From assembly GCA_016931515.1 (NCBI GenBank), contig JAFGEQ010000002.1, positions 1 to 64,000 on the forward strand: a DNA stretch of 64,000 bases. Direction: 5' to 3'. Under the pieces are notes generated by a model that did not search any database, was not told where the DNA came from, and worked only from the letters and a program-made list of their open reading frames with translations. Shown here piece after piece: positions 1 to 8,359 of this stretch. Made by a program: the position numbers and the translations under genes. Every line of letters begins with the position of its first letter. The stretch's first letter is position 1. Origin of the DNA: a candidate division CSSED10-310 bacterium. Lineage in GTDB: Bacteria > CSSED10-310.

Positions 1-2
1 AG

Positions 3-689
3 GAGTCACTGAGTGATGACTTTCAGAACACAACGATCCTGAAGTTGATTCTGAGCCGGGAATACACAATTCTGGTTGCCGACGACCGGGATCATAACCG
101 ACGTCTGCTCCAAACACTCCTCACAAAAAATGGTTTTCAGGTCAAAACGGCTGCCGACGGGTTGGAAGCAATTGAGATTTTTCAAAATGATTCACCGGAT
201 CTTGTCATCATGGATCTGAAAATGGCTACCATGAACGGATATGAGGCAGCCCGAACCATTCGAACGCTGCCCCGCGGAGTGGAAGTCCCGATTCTTCTCG
301 TCACAGCCAGCCTATCAGATTTCCAGGCTCCTCTAAGTGGCGATGATGTTTTTAATTCGGTCATTCGGAAGCCGTTCAAGGATACGGAATTACTCGCAGC
401 AATCCGAGATTCATTACGACTTGATTATACATATGAGTATGAACCCAAAGTGCCAGTCGATATTTTTACTACGACACAAATGAAAGTCAGTTCCAGGATT
501 ATTTCAATGGATACCAGGAATGCAATGGCTAAGGCAATTCGATCAGGCGATATGGATAGGTTTTCAGATCTCTTGGATAACCTGGCCCTGGAACACCCAT
601 TGATGGCAGCGCGTCTGAAACACTACGCCGATGATTTTGATTTCGACAAACTGATGCTGATCCTGGAAGATCCGGAGAAAATGCTATGA
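3..689 (+). CDS. Hybrid sensor histidine kinase, C-terminal part (receiver domain); 5' end outside window
   Basis: The reading frame is open to the left edge of the window and has no ATG before the receiver domain, so this is the tail of a longer protein. A receiver domain begins near the TTG at 45 (acidic pair in VADDRD, phospho-acceptor Asp in IMDLKM, conserved Lys in RKPF). It is followed by about 90 residues of helical tail ending DDFDFDKLMLILE, a type of tail often seen after the last receiver of hybrid kinases. The kinase core would lie upstream. The stop overlaps the start of the HD-GYP regulator by the four bases ATGA at 686-689, so the two are translationally coupled and probably form one signalling pathway. 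A free-standing response regulator starting at TTG 45 is the alternative, but in-frame coding before it and the lack of a ribosome-binding site make that less likely. Confidence 0.75.
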   Translation, partial: ESLSDDFQNTTILKLILSREYTILVADDRDHNRRLLQTLLTKNGFQVKTAADGLEAIEIFQNDSPDLVIMDLKMATMNGYEAARTIRTLPRGVEVPILLVTASLSDFQAPLSGDDVFNSVIRKPFKDTELLAAIRDSLRLDYTYEYEPKVPVDIFTTTQMKVSSRIISMDTRNAMAKAIRSGDMDRFSDLLDNLALEHPLMAARLKHYADDFDFDKLMLILEDPEKML

Positions 690-1777
690 ATGACTCTCCC
701 GCAAAAATAATGGTCGTCGACGATACTCCGGAAAATCTAAAACTCCTGTCCAGTCTCTTAAAACAAAACGGTTACAAGGTATTCGCCCTGCCCCGAGGTG
801 ATCTCGCTCTGGAAGCTGCCCTGCAAAACCCACCGGACTTAATCCTTCTTGATATCAACATGCCAGGTCTGAATGGCTATGAGACCTGCCGTTTGATGAA
901 AAAAGACCCCGTCCTTAAATCCATTCCCATCATTTTTATCAGCGCTCTGAATCAGACAATCGATAAGGTTGAGGCATTCAATTCGGGTGGTGTCGATTAC
1001 ATCACAAAACCATTCTATTTCGAAGAAATTCAGGTGAGGATGGATACCCACTTGCGCTTACGAGCGATGCAGCGCGTTCTCGAAGAGAGCAATTTGATCC
1101 TGGAAAAAAGAGTCCAGGATCAGGTTCGTCAGATCACTGAATCCCAGATGGAAACGATCTTCGCTCTGGCAAAACTGGCCGAACTCCGCGATTTGGAAAC
1201 AGGCCGGCATTTGGAACGGGTCCGTCTGCTGAGCCGGGAAATGGCGATCTCGCTGAGAGAATCATCATCCGGTGATAAGCGAATCGATGATCGCTTTATT
1301 GAAGCGTTGTATCAGGCAAGCCCTCTCCACGATATTGGGAAAGTGGGCATTCGTGACTCAGTTCTTCAGAAGCCCGGTCGATTGACACCCGATGAATTTG
1401 CTCATATGAAAGTGCACACTGTTATTGGAGCAGAAACACTGCTGCTCGTCCAAAAACGATTTCCCAACAACGATTTCATCAAAATGGGCGTCGAAATCGC
1501 GCGATCTCACCATGAGTGGTGGAATGGAACGGGCTATCCGGACGGTATTCGGGAGTTCGATATCCCCTTTCCGGCCCGGATTGTCAGCCTGGTCGATGTT
1601 TATGACGCTTTGCGTTCAACTCGCCATTACAAGAAGGGCTACTCGTTCTCTGATACCTGCGATTTGATCGTACAGGGTCGCGGAATCCAATTCGATCCCG
1701 AGACAGTGGATACTTTTCTGCGTATCCGATCAGCTTTCGACACCATCACGCGAGACTTCTCAGATCTGTCGGACTGA
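686..1777 (+). CDS. Response regulator with HD-GYP output domain (cyclic-di-GMP phosphodiesterase)
   Basis: This 363-residue cytoplasmic protein has a receiver domain (about residues 6-122, phospho-acceptor Asp56 in LLDINMPG, Lys in TKPF), a short coiled linker (about 125-155) and an HD-GYP domain (about 160-345). The HD-GYP signatures are clear: HDIGKVGI carries the metal-binding HD pair and HHEWWNGTGYPDGI carries the GYP motif. Family members hydrolyse cyclic-di-GMP to pGpG or GMP under phosphorylation control. The start ATG overlaps the stop of the upstream hybrid kinase, so the kinase is the natural phosphodonor. All metal ligands that I can recognise are present and an active enzyme is expected. 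The stop lies 279 bases before the FKBP gene and no strong terminator is visible. Confidence 0.93.
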   Translation: MNDSPAKIMVVDDTPENLKLLSSLLKQNGYKVFALPRGDLALEAALQNPPDLILLDINMPGLNGYETCRLMKKDPVLKSIPIIFISALNQTIDKVEAFNSGGVDYITKPFYFEEIQVRMDTHLRLRAMQRVLEESNLILEKRVQDQVRQITESQMETIFALAKLAELRDLETGRHLERVRLLSREMAISLRESSSGDKRIDDRFIEALYQASPLHDIGKVGIRDSVLQKPGRLTPDEFAHMKVHTVIGAETLLLVQKRFPNNDFIKMGVEIARSHHEWWNGTGYPDGIREFDIPFPARIVSLVDVYDALRSTRHYKKGYSFSDTCDLIVQGRGIQFDPETVDTFLRIRSAFDTITRDFSDLSD

Positions 1778-2056
1778 CAACTTGCTCTTGTTTTTCGTCA
1801 GATAACGGTCTGCCTGCTACCCGCTAGCCGGCGAATCCGTTCAATAAGATGTTTTAAATGATACTCGCTTGTCGAATGTTAATATTGCAAGAGGGTATTT
1901 ACATTGACAATTGCGATTCAACACATCGTACGCTTGCTTATTTCGGAGAAACTGGTACAAGGTCTAGGTGCTGAGTCCGCCCCAGCTTCTGATTGTCAGA
2001 GCACGCCGATATCCCGGCCGGAACAGCAGATTTGACGTCTTATAAAGGAGCCATTC
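1778..2056. other. Intergenic region upstream of the FKBP gene
   Basis: No convincing gene is visible in these 279 bases. A TTGACA hexamer at 1904-1909 is followed 19 bases later by TACGCT (1929-1934), a weak promoter candidate with a long spacer. A strong ribosome-binding site, AAAGGAG, lies at 2044-2050 and serves the FKBP gene. An antisense reading frame over 1964-2617 is a shadow of the FKBP gene. Confidence 0.4.
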
Positions 2057-2770
2057 ATGAACATTCGAATAGGTCTTATTATCGCGCTGATTGCTTTTGT
2101 ATTGGTTGCAGGCGTTCTGGCAGCAGAGGAAACTTTCCCTGATTTGAAAGCTAAACGGAGTTATTGTGTGGGGTTGGATATCGGCCAGAACCTGAAAGAT
2201 GGAATGTTCGACCTTGAGATTGAGCGTGTTCTGGAAGGTATCCGAGATGTGTATGGTGATAAAGAGAAAAAAGTTTCGGAAGAGGAACTTGTCCAGACAT
2301 TGACCGAATATCAGCAGGAGTTGCAGAAGCAGCATAATGAAATGCAGCAGAAATTGTCGGAGAAAAACCTGGCTGATGGGAAAGCCTTCATGGAGGAAAA
2401 CGCGAAAAAAGAGGGTGTGGTAGTTACAGCGAGTGGTTTGCAGTATAAAGTTCTCCAGACCGGAAGCGGTGCAACACCGGGTCCAACGGACAAAGTAGAA
2501 GTTCACTATCGCGGAACACTGATAGATGGGTCGGAGTTTGATAGTTCTTATACACGGGGCGAACCAGTCACTTTCAGTGTAAACCAGGTCATCCCGGGTT
2601 GGACCGAAGCTGTTCAACTCATGAAAGAGGGTGCAAAATATCAGGTTGTCATCCCGGCAGATCTCGCTTACGGTCCAAGGGGAGCCGGTCAGGCCATAGG
2701 ACCCAATAGCACTCTTGTTTTTGACATTGAACTTCTTAAAGTGAATCCGGAAGAGGAACTAAATCCCTGA
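2057..2770 (+). CDS. Exported FKBP-type peptidyl-prolyl cis-trans isomerase
   Basis: This 237-residue protein has a signal peptide (residues 1-23, hydrophobic core IIALIAFVLVAGVL, cleavage near VLA-AEE), a charged helical N-terminal domain (about 30-125) and a C-terminal FKBP domain (about 130-232). The layout matches the Mip/FkpA group of periplasmic or surface folding factors, in which the helical part makes the dimer. FKBP signatures include VEVHYRGTLIDG, the FDSS segment, VIPGWTEAVQLM and AYGPRG. It should catalyse proline isomerisation in exported proteins. The start is supported by AAAGGAG six bases upstream. Its 3' end overlaps the convergent glycosyltransferase gene by 35 bases. Its position next to a surface-glycan operon is probably incidental. 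Confidence 0.93.
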   Translation: MNIRIGLIIALIAFVLVAGVLAAEETFPDLKAKRSYCVGLDIGQNLKDGMFDLEIERVLEGIRDVYGDKEKKVSEEELVQTLTEYQQELQKQHNEMQQKLSEKNLADGKAFMEENAKKEGVVVTASGLQYKVLQTGSGATPGPTDKVEVHYRGTLIDGSEFDSSYTRGEPVTFSVNQVIPGWTEAVQLMKEGAKYQVVIPADLAYGPRGAGQAIGPNSTLVFDIELLKVNPEEELNP

Positions 2771-3839
2771 AACCAGCTTTCTCACGGAGAATCTTCACCC
2801 AACGTGCAGTCATGGTTCTCCGTGAGAAATATGTCATCCTCTGGTGCTGACTCTGAAGAACTGCACTTCGAAATTCAGAGTCTTTGACCATGAGACCGGC
2901 GAGTTCCGATACTTCTCCCAAACGGTCTTTCCGGTGAAACACGACCCCCCCCCCGTTCAGCGTATAAGGAACAGCTCCTGCCGAGAATGCCAGAACAGGG
3001 ACATTCAGATACATGGATTCTAAAAGCGGGACGCCGAATCCCTCGTGCTCCGACATTGAAACAAAGAGATCTGCAAGCCTGTAATAAGCCAGTAGTTCAT
3101 CATTACTTACTTTCCCTGTGAACAGGATATCCCCCAGTTTTAAGCGGTCAGCGAGTTCTGTGCATTGCCTTAAATAACGTTCAAATCCATCATATTTTCC
3201 AACCATAATCAATCGGCAGCGGGTATCGATATAGCGTTTATAAAAGCCATAAAAACGAATCAAGTCATGATGGCATTTGCTGGGAGTCACCCTTCCGACG
3301 AATACGAATGTAATAGTATCTCTATCGGAGAACATCTTCAGAGTAACCGGACAAGGAGGTCTTTCATACATACTGAAATTCAGAAAAATCGGCATTTCCT
3401 CAGTATCTGAAAAACCCATTTGCTCCAGCTCAAGCCGATTGTATTCCGAATCAGCCAGGCTGAGATTCGGTATATCCCTCAACATTCTAAGTTGCCGGCG
3501 TCCTTCCTGTGAGATGTTCTGGAGATGCGGATAACCGTCCAGAAATTCCGGCGGTGTAATATTGTGGTAGATTAGAATCCGATAACCGGAGGATTTTCTG
3601 AATATATCGTTCAGGGGTGATGGCAGGGCATAATGCAGGAGAATAGCAGTATCTTCAGAATCGGCCCATTTAGAAAAGTCGGAAATGGGACGACCGTCAC
3701 GTTCGGTATCTGCGTCCGCCTCCAGATAGAAGATTTCCGATTTCGCACCGATCGAAACAAAATACTCTTTCAATGTCCGGGCATTGTTTCCGATTGCATC
3801 GCCTGAATGAAGTGTTGGTACCAGTTGGAGAATTTTCAT
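2736..3839 (-). CDS. Glycosyltransferase family 4, last gene of the glycan operon, with a poly-G tract
   Basis: This 367-residue GT-B fold retaining glycosyltransferase has the N-terminal motif GDAIG, the C-terminal donor-binding segment VFVGRVTPSKCHHDLI and the EX7E signature inside EHEGFGVPLLE. It is a close paralogue of its upstream neighbour (shared GDAIG, YHNITPP and SEHEGF blocks), so the pair arose by local duplication. Its start overlaps the upstream stop by four bases. A run of ten G on the coding strand (2945-2954) encodes Gly-Gly-Gly within LNGGGVVF near the C-terminal donor site; a slip of one base there would truncate the protein. The substrate sugar is unknown; assembly of an exported or surface polysaccharide is inferred from the neighbours. 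A 14-bp inverted repeat lies in its last codons. Confidence 0.9.
   Translation of the reverse strand: MKILQLVPTLHSGDAIGNNARTLKEYFVSIGAKSEIFYLEADADTERDGRPISDFSKWADSEDTAILLHYALPSPLNDIFRKSSGYRILIYHNITPPEFLDGYPHLQNISQEGRRQLRMLRDIPNLSLADSEYNRLELEQMGFSDTEEMPIFLNFSMYERPPCPVTLKMFSDRDTITFVFVGRVTPSKCHHDLIRFYGFYKRYIDTRCRLIMVGKYDGFERYLRQCTELADRLKLGDILFTGKVSNDELLAYYRLADLFVSMSEHEGFGVPLLESMYLNVPVLAFSAGAVPYTLNGGGVVFHRKDRLGEVSELAGLMVKDSEFRSAVLQSQHQRMTYFSRRTMTARWVKILREKAGFRDLVPLPDSL
2778..2829. repeat. Perfect 14-bp inverted repeat at the convergent gene ends
   Basis: Arms 2778-2791 (TTTCTCACGGAGAA) and 2816-2829 (TTCTCCGTGAGAAA) are exact reverse complements with a 24-base loop. The structure starts eight bases after the FKBP stop codon and lies inside the end of the opposing glycosyltransferase gene. 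It has no following T-run, so it is not a classical intrinsic terminator; it could still stabilise the 3' end of the FKBP messenger. Confidence 0.8.
2945..2954 (-). repeat. Mononucleotide tract of 10 G (coding strand) inside a glycosyltransferase gene
   Basis: Ten consecutive C on the plus strand are read as GGG GGG GGG G on the coding strand. The upstream paralogue encodes an equivalent glycine-rich loop (LGGAGLL) without a homopolymer. Tracts of this length in surface-glycan genes are typical of slipped-strand phase variation; that role is inferred here. Confidence 0.85.
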
Positions 3840-4900
3840 GAATCGATCCCCGCGAGCAGTTCCTGGACGCGGCCGGTCAAGTCCAGGGAATGGAACTGAT
3901 TTAACCGGTCGCGCTGGCCACGGATGATCGCTTCTCGGAATAAAGGATTAGTGCGGATAACATCTACCAATTCAGCAATTTCCGCTGGATGTTTGCTCCT
4001 GAGCAATAGACCTGCCCCACCCAATGTTTCCCGGATAGCGCCCGCGTCATATGCAATCACGGGAACGTCAAAATGCATGGCTTCAAGCAGGGGAACACAA
4101 AATCCCTCGTGTTCGCTCATGCAAACAAAAACATCCGATGCCATGTAAGCTGCTACGAGTTCCGAATCATCAATCATACCTGTGAAGTGGACATCCCCTG
4201 TTCGCAATGTCCTGACAAGTTTCTGCATGGCCTGGGTATATCGCCAGCAATTGCGGTTTTCGCCGATAAAAATCAACCTGGAGTGCGGATGCAGATAACG
4301 TTTGAAAAAAGCAAACGCGCGGATGATGTCCTGGTGGCATTTGTTCGGTGACAGACGACCGATGAACGACCATGTGAATTGCGTTGAGTTCCACTGCCGT
4401 GAAAAAACGGCATCAGGAGTCCGGTTTAAGCGATTCAATTCGACAATTATCGGCAGTACGTGAACATTTTTATACCCGAGTTCCCTTAAAATTGACGCAT
4501 TATACTCCGAATCCGCCCATGATGTCATTGCGCGAGTTTTTAGAGTCCGTAATTCCGCCATGCCTTCGGATGCGACTTCCGTCATATGAGGACTATTACC
4601 GAAAAACCAATGCGCCGGGGTAATATTGTGAAAAACGATAATCACTCTATCGGGAATCGACATGATATAGTCCGTAATCTCAGATCCGACGCTGAAATGA
4701 TAGACTAAAATATTCGAAGGATCCGAAACGTATCTATAGTGCGACCAATCGTTCGCTTCATCATGCAGTTTCCGGTGAATGACACCTGCAAAAATCCTGC
4801 TTTCGTACCCCAGTGATCGAAAAATTGATCGCAATGCCAATGTATCGTCACCGATCGCATCGCCATACGATAAATTGGGCAAAATCTGATGAATGATCAT
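3836..4900 (-). CDS. Glycosyltransferase family 4, paralogue of the downstream gene
   Basis: This 354-residue GT4 enzyme has the GDAIGDD motif at the N-terminus, FHNITP in the acceptor half, FIGRLSPNKCHQDII at the start of the donor domain and the EX7E signature in EHEGFCVPLLE. It shares ordered sequence blocks with the glycosyltransferase just downstream, showing tandem duplication. Four-base overlaps join it to both neighbours (3836-3839 and 4897-4900), so it is translated as part of one operon. No signal peptide or membrane segment is seen, so it acts at the cytoplasmic face of the membrane, probably on a lipid-linked glycan. The sugar specificity cannot be read from the sequence. Confidence 0.9.
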   Translation of the reverse strand: MIIHQILPNLSYGDAIGDDTLALRSIFRSLGYESRIFAGVIHRKLHDEANDWSHYRYVSDPSNILVYHFSVGSEITDYIMSIPDRVIIVFHNITPAHWFFGNSPHMTEVASEGMAELRTLKTRAMTSWADSEYNASILRELGYKNVHVLPIIVELNRLNRTPDAVFSRQWNSTQFTWSFIGRLSPNKCHQDIIRAFAFFKRYLHPHSRLIFIGENRNCWRYTQAMQKLVRTLRTGDVHFTGMIDDSELVAAYMASDVFVCMSEHEGFCVPLLEAMHFDVPVIAYDAGAIRETLGGAGLLLRSKHPAEIAELVDVIRTNPLFREAIIRGQRDRLNQFHSLDLTGRVQELLAGIDS

Positions 4901-6009
4901 GGCGTTATTTCTCCAGTTATTGTGCTGTCAGCCATTGATTTCAAATCATCTGATCGATTCATCGTCGATTCATTGACTTCTCCGTCAATAGAAATATCGG
5001 TCCCGTTGGGAGTCTTCGACACATCGGAGATATCTGTTTTTTCCGGAACTGCTGAATCCATCTGCGCAGACGTATCGACGGGCGGTTCCGAATAAGGGCG
5101 ACTTAATATCAAACCTCGAACCCGCCAGTCCGTCTCCTCCCATGTTTTATTCTCATCGACTTTTTCAGCCTGCAGGATAAGGCTGACGGCAACCTTGCCA
5201 CTGAGATCCAGCCAGTGTCCACCAGCCAAGGCATATTCGTGAATTCTGTCCCGCTGCGTATCCGTACGGAATTGCCATTCCTCTACAGGCCATGATTGGA
5301 ACTGCCGAGTGATATCACTCCATCCCCGGGACATCATTGTGTCGAGATAAAATTCTTGAATCCTTGTGTCTCCTGACGGCAGGAGCACGCTAAAATGCCG
5401 GGATCGTGCAATCCCCGGCTCCAAAAAAGAAGGAGGCGATTCCTCTACGTCAGGGGGTAATTGGAGATCAACTGTTTTGGCCAGTCTATAACTTTTGGAA
5501 AAGACCATTGAGCCCCACGTAAACAGATAGAGTAAAACCACCATTGCAGTAATACCCCCTGTCCAGCGCACCAGGTTCCGGTTGAAACCAGGATCCGGAT
5601 TCCTGATATGAGACAGTCGACCCATAAAGCATCCGATGATCCAGAGGAGAATTGATCCCGCGGCTGACATCCAGACGGATGAGTCGGTGAGCCAGACACG
5701 AGGCGATGAATCGATAACCAGTTGCAGGCCGATCGGCAGGAATCCAGCAATGAATGCCGTAACCAGCCAGCAATACGCTGAATTTTCAGGTCTCAAACGC
5801 CCGATAAATGCTCCACCGGCCAGCGTTGCGAGTATAGCAGGAAGTAAAGTTATCAAAGAACTCATCATGGGATTCATCCCTGAGGATTCTTGCAGGATCA
5901 TTGCAGTCACTAGGTATAAAATGATCTGCAAAACCTGGGATGCAATGACTGCCAGAACCGCCAATGCAGATGTTTGAATCCTGGAATCACGATACCATAC
6001 CATCATCAT
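4897..6009 (-). CDS. Polytopic membrane protein of unknown function inside the glycan operon
   Basis: I do not recognise a family. The 370-residue protein has five predicted membrane segments in its first half (around residues 15-40, 48-70, 80-100, 110-128 and 150-170), then a soluble domain of about 130 residues, and finally a low-complexity acidic, Ser/Thr/Asp-rich tail of about 70 residues that looks disordered. It overlaps both neighbouring glycosyltransferase genes by four bases, so it is an integral member of the operon. A role in export, in anchoring the glycosyltransferases or in regulating glycan length is possible but is inference from context only. No Wzx or Wzy signature is visible. 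Confidence 0.8.
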   Translation of the reverse strand: MMMVWYRDSRIQTSALAVLAVIASQVLQIILYLVTAMILQESSGMNPMMSSLITLLPAILATLAGGAFIGRLRPENSAYCWLVTAFIAGFLPIGLQLVIDSSPRVWLTDSSVWMSAAGSILLWIIGCFMGRLSHIRNPDPGFNRNLVRWTGGITAMVVLLYLFTWGSMVFSKSYRLAKTVDLQLPPDVEESPPSFLEPGIARSRHFSVLLPSGDTRIQEFYLDTMMSRGWSDITRQFQSWPVEEWQFRTDTQRDRIHEYALAGGHWLDLSGKVAVSLILQAEKVDENKTWEETDWRVRGLILSRPYSEPPVDTSAQMDSAVPEKTDISDVSKTPNGTDISIDGEVNESTMNRSDDLKSMADSTITGEITP

Positions 6010-7196
6010 CTCCTTTGCATCCCATCCTGTGCAACCAGTTTGAGCAATGCCTCATATTTCCCTTCGATCACCGGCCAGCGATAATGCATCTCAAAATAAT
6101 TGTGACCCATGGCTCCTATCCTTTCCGAAGCATCTTTGCTCCGAATCAGAAATTCCAGTCCTGCAGCAAATTCATCATAGTTATTGTATGCCAACCCCCC
6201 GTTGGATCGGCGACATTGTCCACTCAGAACTTCACAACGACCATTGACAAGAGCCGGACGTGCAAACCGCCACGCTTCAAGCAACACCATTGAGAGACTC
6301 TCATACTGACTGGGCATGATCAGGAGCCGGCAGTGTCTGTAAGCAGCCTCCTTTTCCTCTTCCGATAAAAAACCCATATTCAGTATCCCGGGATGATCCG
6401 GAACCGGAACCACGGATTTTCCGATGAGCACCAGGCGGATGTCCGATCGTACGTCGTCATAAAACCGCCGATACATGCGGAATAAGTGATCGCACCCCTT
6501 GTTTTTGTCGATCCTGCCGACATACAGAATATACGGATCCAATCGGCTGAATTTTTCAACAGCTTTTTTGATCAGAACCGGAGAAGCGTCGCTTTCCGGC
6601 AAACCGACTCCGACAATGTCACCAGGCACCGATTGATTGCCGGTGATGCTTTGAATCAAAGATCTTTCTTCGATCGAGTTATAAATAATACCCCGCGGCA
6701 GTTGGAACAGGTCTTTGACGATCCCCAGGTAAAGTGCAGGATCATGCTCTGCGGTAGGAACAAGTAGAGCTCTTCCCTTATGGATACGCAGTATCTGAAC
6801 CGTTGTCCAATAACGATAAGAAAACAAAATCCATGCATCGATATCCGTTCGACGGGCGGCAGTATTGACCAAGCTCGGGCTGAAGGGTCCATTCTCCCGT
6901 ATCCAACGTTCTTCGAGTTCCTTAGACTGTCGTTCATGAAAGACAAGATTTTGAACATCTTCAAATGTTCTTATATTCCGGCCCTTTCGGACCTTGAACC
7001 GGCGAACTGCCACACCATTGATCTCTTCCGTTCCCGGTCTATATTCGTTACGCCAAGTTACATAATCTTTCGCGCATGTTGTGAAAACTTCTACAGAATG
7101 ACGCTTTGATAGATGCTCGGCAACCAATCTGCAGTGCAGTTCCGCCCCGCCGGCTATATCCAAGCCGTACCGCTGAGCAACAAAACCGATTTTCAC
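6006..7196 (-). CDS. Glycosyltransferase family 4 (second paralogue pair, downstream copy)
   Basis: I place the start at the GTG at 7196, not at an ATG 57 bases upstream, because GTGA at 7193-7196 gives the four-base stop/start overlap seen throughout this operon and because the protein then begins VKIGFVAQRYG, aligned with the start of its paralogue. The 396-residue GT4 enzyme has the glycine-rich AGGAELHC loop, YVGRIDKNKGCDHLF at the start of the donor domain and an EX7E motif in ESLSMVLLE. It closely resembles the gene just upstream (shared TTCA, FSYRYWTT and SIEER-type blocks), a tandem duplication. It is probably a cytoplasmic-side enzyme of polysaccharide assembly. Confidence 0.9.
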   Translation of the reverse strand: MKIGFVAQRYGLDIAGGAELHCRLVAEHLSKRHSVEVFTTCAKDYVTWRNEYRPGTEEINGVAVRRFKVRKGRNIRTFEDVQNLVFHERQSKELEERWIRENGPFSPSLVNTAARRTDIDAWILFSYRYWTTVQILRIHKGRALLVPTAEHDPALYLGIVKDLFQLPRGIIYNSIEERSLIQSITGNQSVPGDIVGVGLPESDASPVLIKKAVEKFSRLDPYILYVGRIDKNKGCDHLFRMYRRFYDDVRSDIRLVLIGKSVVPVPDHPGILNMGFLSEEEKEAAYRHCRLLIMPSQYESLSMVLLEAWRFARPALVNGRCEVLSGQCRRSNGGLAYNNYDEFAAGLEFLIRSKDASERIGAMGHNYFEMHYRWPVIEGKYEALLKLVAQDGMQRR

Positions 7197-8359
7197 CCGA
7201 TATCTCCCTCTAATGTCAGGATTTTTTGATATTTCTCCAGTATGATCGGCCACGCGTAGTTTCGCTGATAATAAGCATGACCCTGTCTGCCCAGTTTTTC
7301 TCTTAGATCAGGCGTTGCCGCCATCAGATCCAAAACTTCTATAAATTCATCGGTATTGCGATAATACAGACCTCCTCCAGACCGGATGCATTGACCCAGC
7401 AATACGTCGCAAGAGGCGTTTACAATAACCGGCTTGAACTGCTCCCACGCTTCAAGCAACACCATCGAGAGACTTTCATAACGACTCGGCATTACAAGTG
7501 CCAATGCACGAGAGAGCACCCAAATTTTAATTTCATCAGGTTGCATGCCGGTTTGGAAGATACCGGGATGATCCGGAATTGGAATATCTCCTTTTCCAAG
7601 AAAAACAAGCGCAGCAGGATCATGTGCAGTTTTATAGTATTCGATAAAATCCGTTATCAATCGCTGACAGCCTTTTGATTCTTCAATTCTTCCGATATAA
7701 AGGAAATACTTACCCGGCATATCCGGCAGGGGATCACTCCCCGGATCCACTCTTCGCGAATCCGCCAAGCCGACACCGACCGTTACCCCGGGAACATGTT
7801 GATTCCCGGACACCCGGTGGATCAGATTCCGTTCTTCAACGGAGTTATAAGCTATTGCAGCAGGTCTCAGGAAACTCGCTCGATGAATATTCAGATAGAG
7901 CGTTCGGTCATTTTCGGCGGTTGGTACGAGAATCGAACGATGACCGACTGTGATGAGTGCTTTCCAAGTCGTCCAATACCGATATGAAAATAAAATAAAC
8001 CTGTCTATATCGTTACGAGATTCGAGATATTGGATCAAGGCCGGACAGACCGGGCCGTGTGCATCAAGGTAATGTTCTTCTTCGACAGCCGAGGGGAACC
8101 CATGCAGTACCGAAAAAGCCAGAATATCGAAATCACGGGGACGTTGTCGGAGAACCGGGAATCTGTGAACGGTGAGTCCATCTTCTTCAAATCGTCCGGG
8201 TTCGAGAACGTTTTCCCACGTTAAATAATCTGCAGCACATGTAGTTGCAATCTCGACTTCATGGAGATTCGCCAGATGTTTTGCCATCAGGCGACAATGT
8301 AATTCGGCACCGCCCATAATATGGCGACCGAATCGCTGAACAACGAACAGAATTTTCAT
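7193..8359 (-). CDS. Glycosyltransferase family 4 (second paralogue pair, upstream copy)
   Basis: This 388-residue GT-B enzyme starts MKILFVVQRFG and has the MGGAELHC loop, YIGRIEESKGCQRLI at the donor domain and ESLSMVLLE as the EX7E motif. Its start overlaps the stop of the preceding coiled-coil gene by four bases and its own stop overlaps the next glycosyltransferase by four. It is a tandem paralogue of that next gene. The sugar specificity is unknown. Both members of the pair keep the donor-site motifs, so both are probably active, perhaps adding successive residues of a repeat unit. Confidence 0.9.
   Translation of the reverse strand: MKILFVVQRFGRHIMGGAELHCRLMAKHLANLHEVEIATTCAADYLTWENVLEPGRFEEDGLTVHRFPVLRQRPRDFDILAFSVLHGFPSAVEEEHYLDAHGPVCPALIQYLESRNDIDRFILFSYRYWTTWKALITVGHRSILVPTAENDRTLYLNIHRASFLRPAAIAYNSVEERNLIHRVSGNQHVPGVTVGVGLADSRRVDPGSDPLPDMPGKYFLYIGRIEESKGCQRLITDFIEYYKTAHDPAALVFLGKGDIPIPDHPGIFQTGMQPDEIKIWVLSRALALVMPSRYESLSMVLLEAWEQFKPVIVNASCDVLLGQCIRSGGGLYYRNTDEFIEVLDLMAATPDLREKLGRQGHAYYQRNYAWPIILEKYQKILTLEGDIG

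Noticed and set aside
1964-2617. A 217-codon minus-strand frame opposite the FKBP gene
   Set aside because: The composition is that of an antisense shadow; the plus strand encodes a complete FKBP protein.
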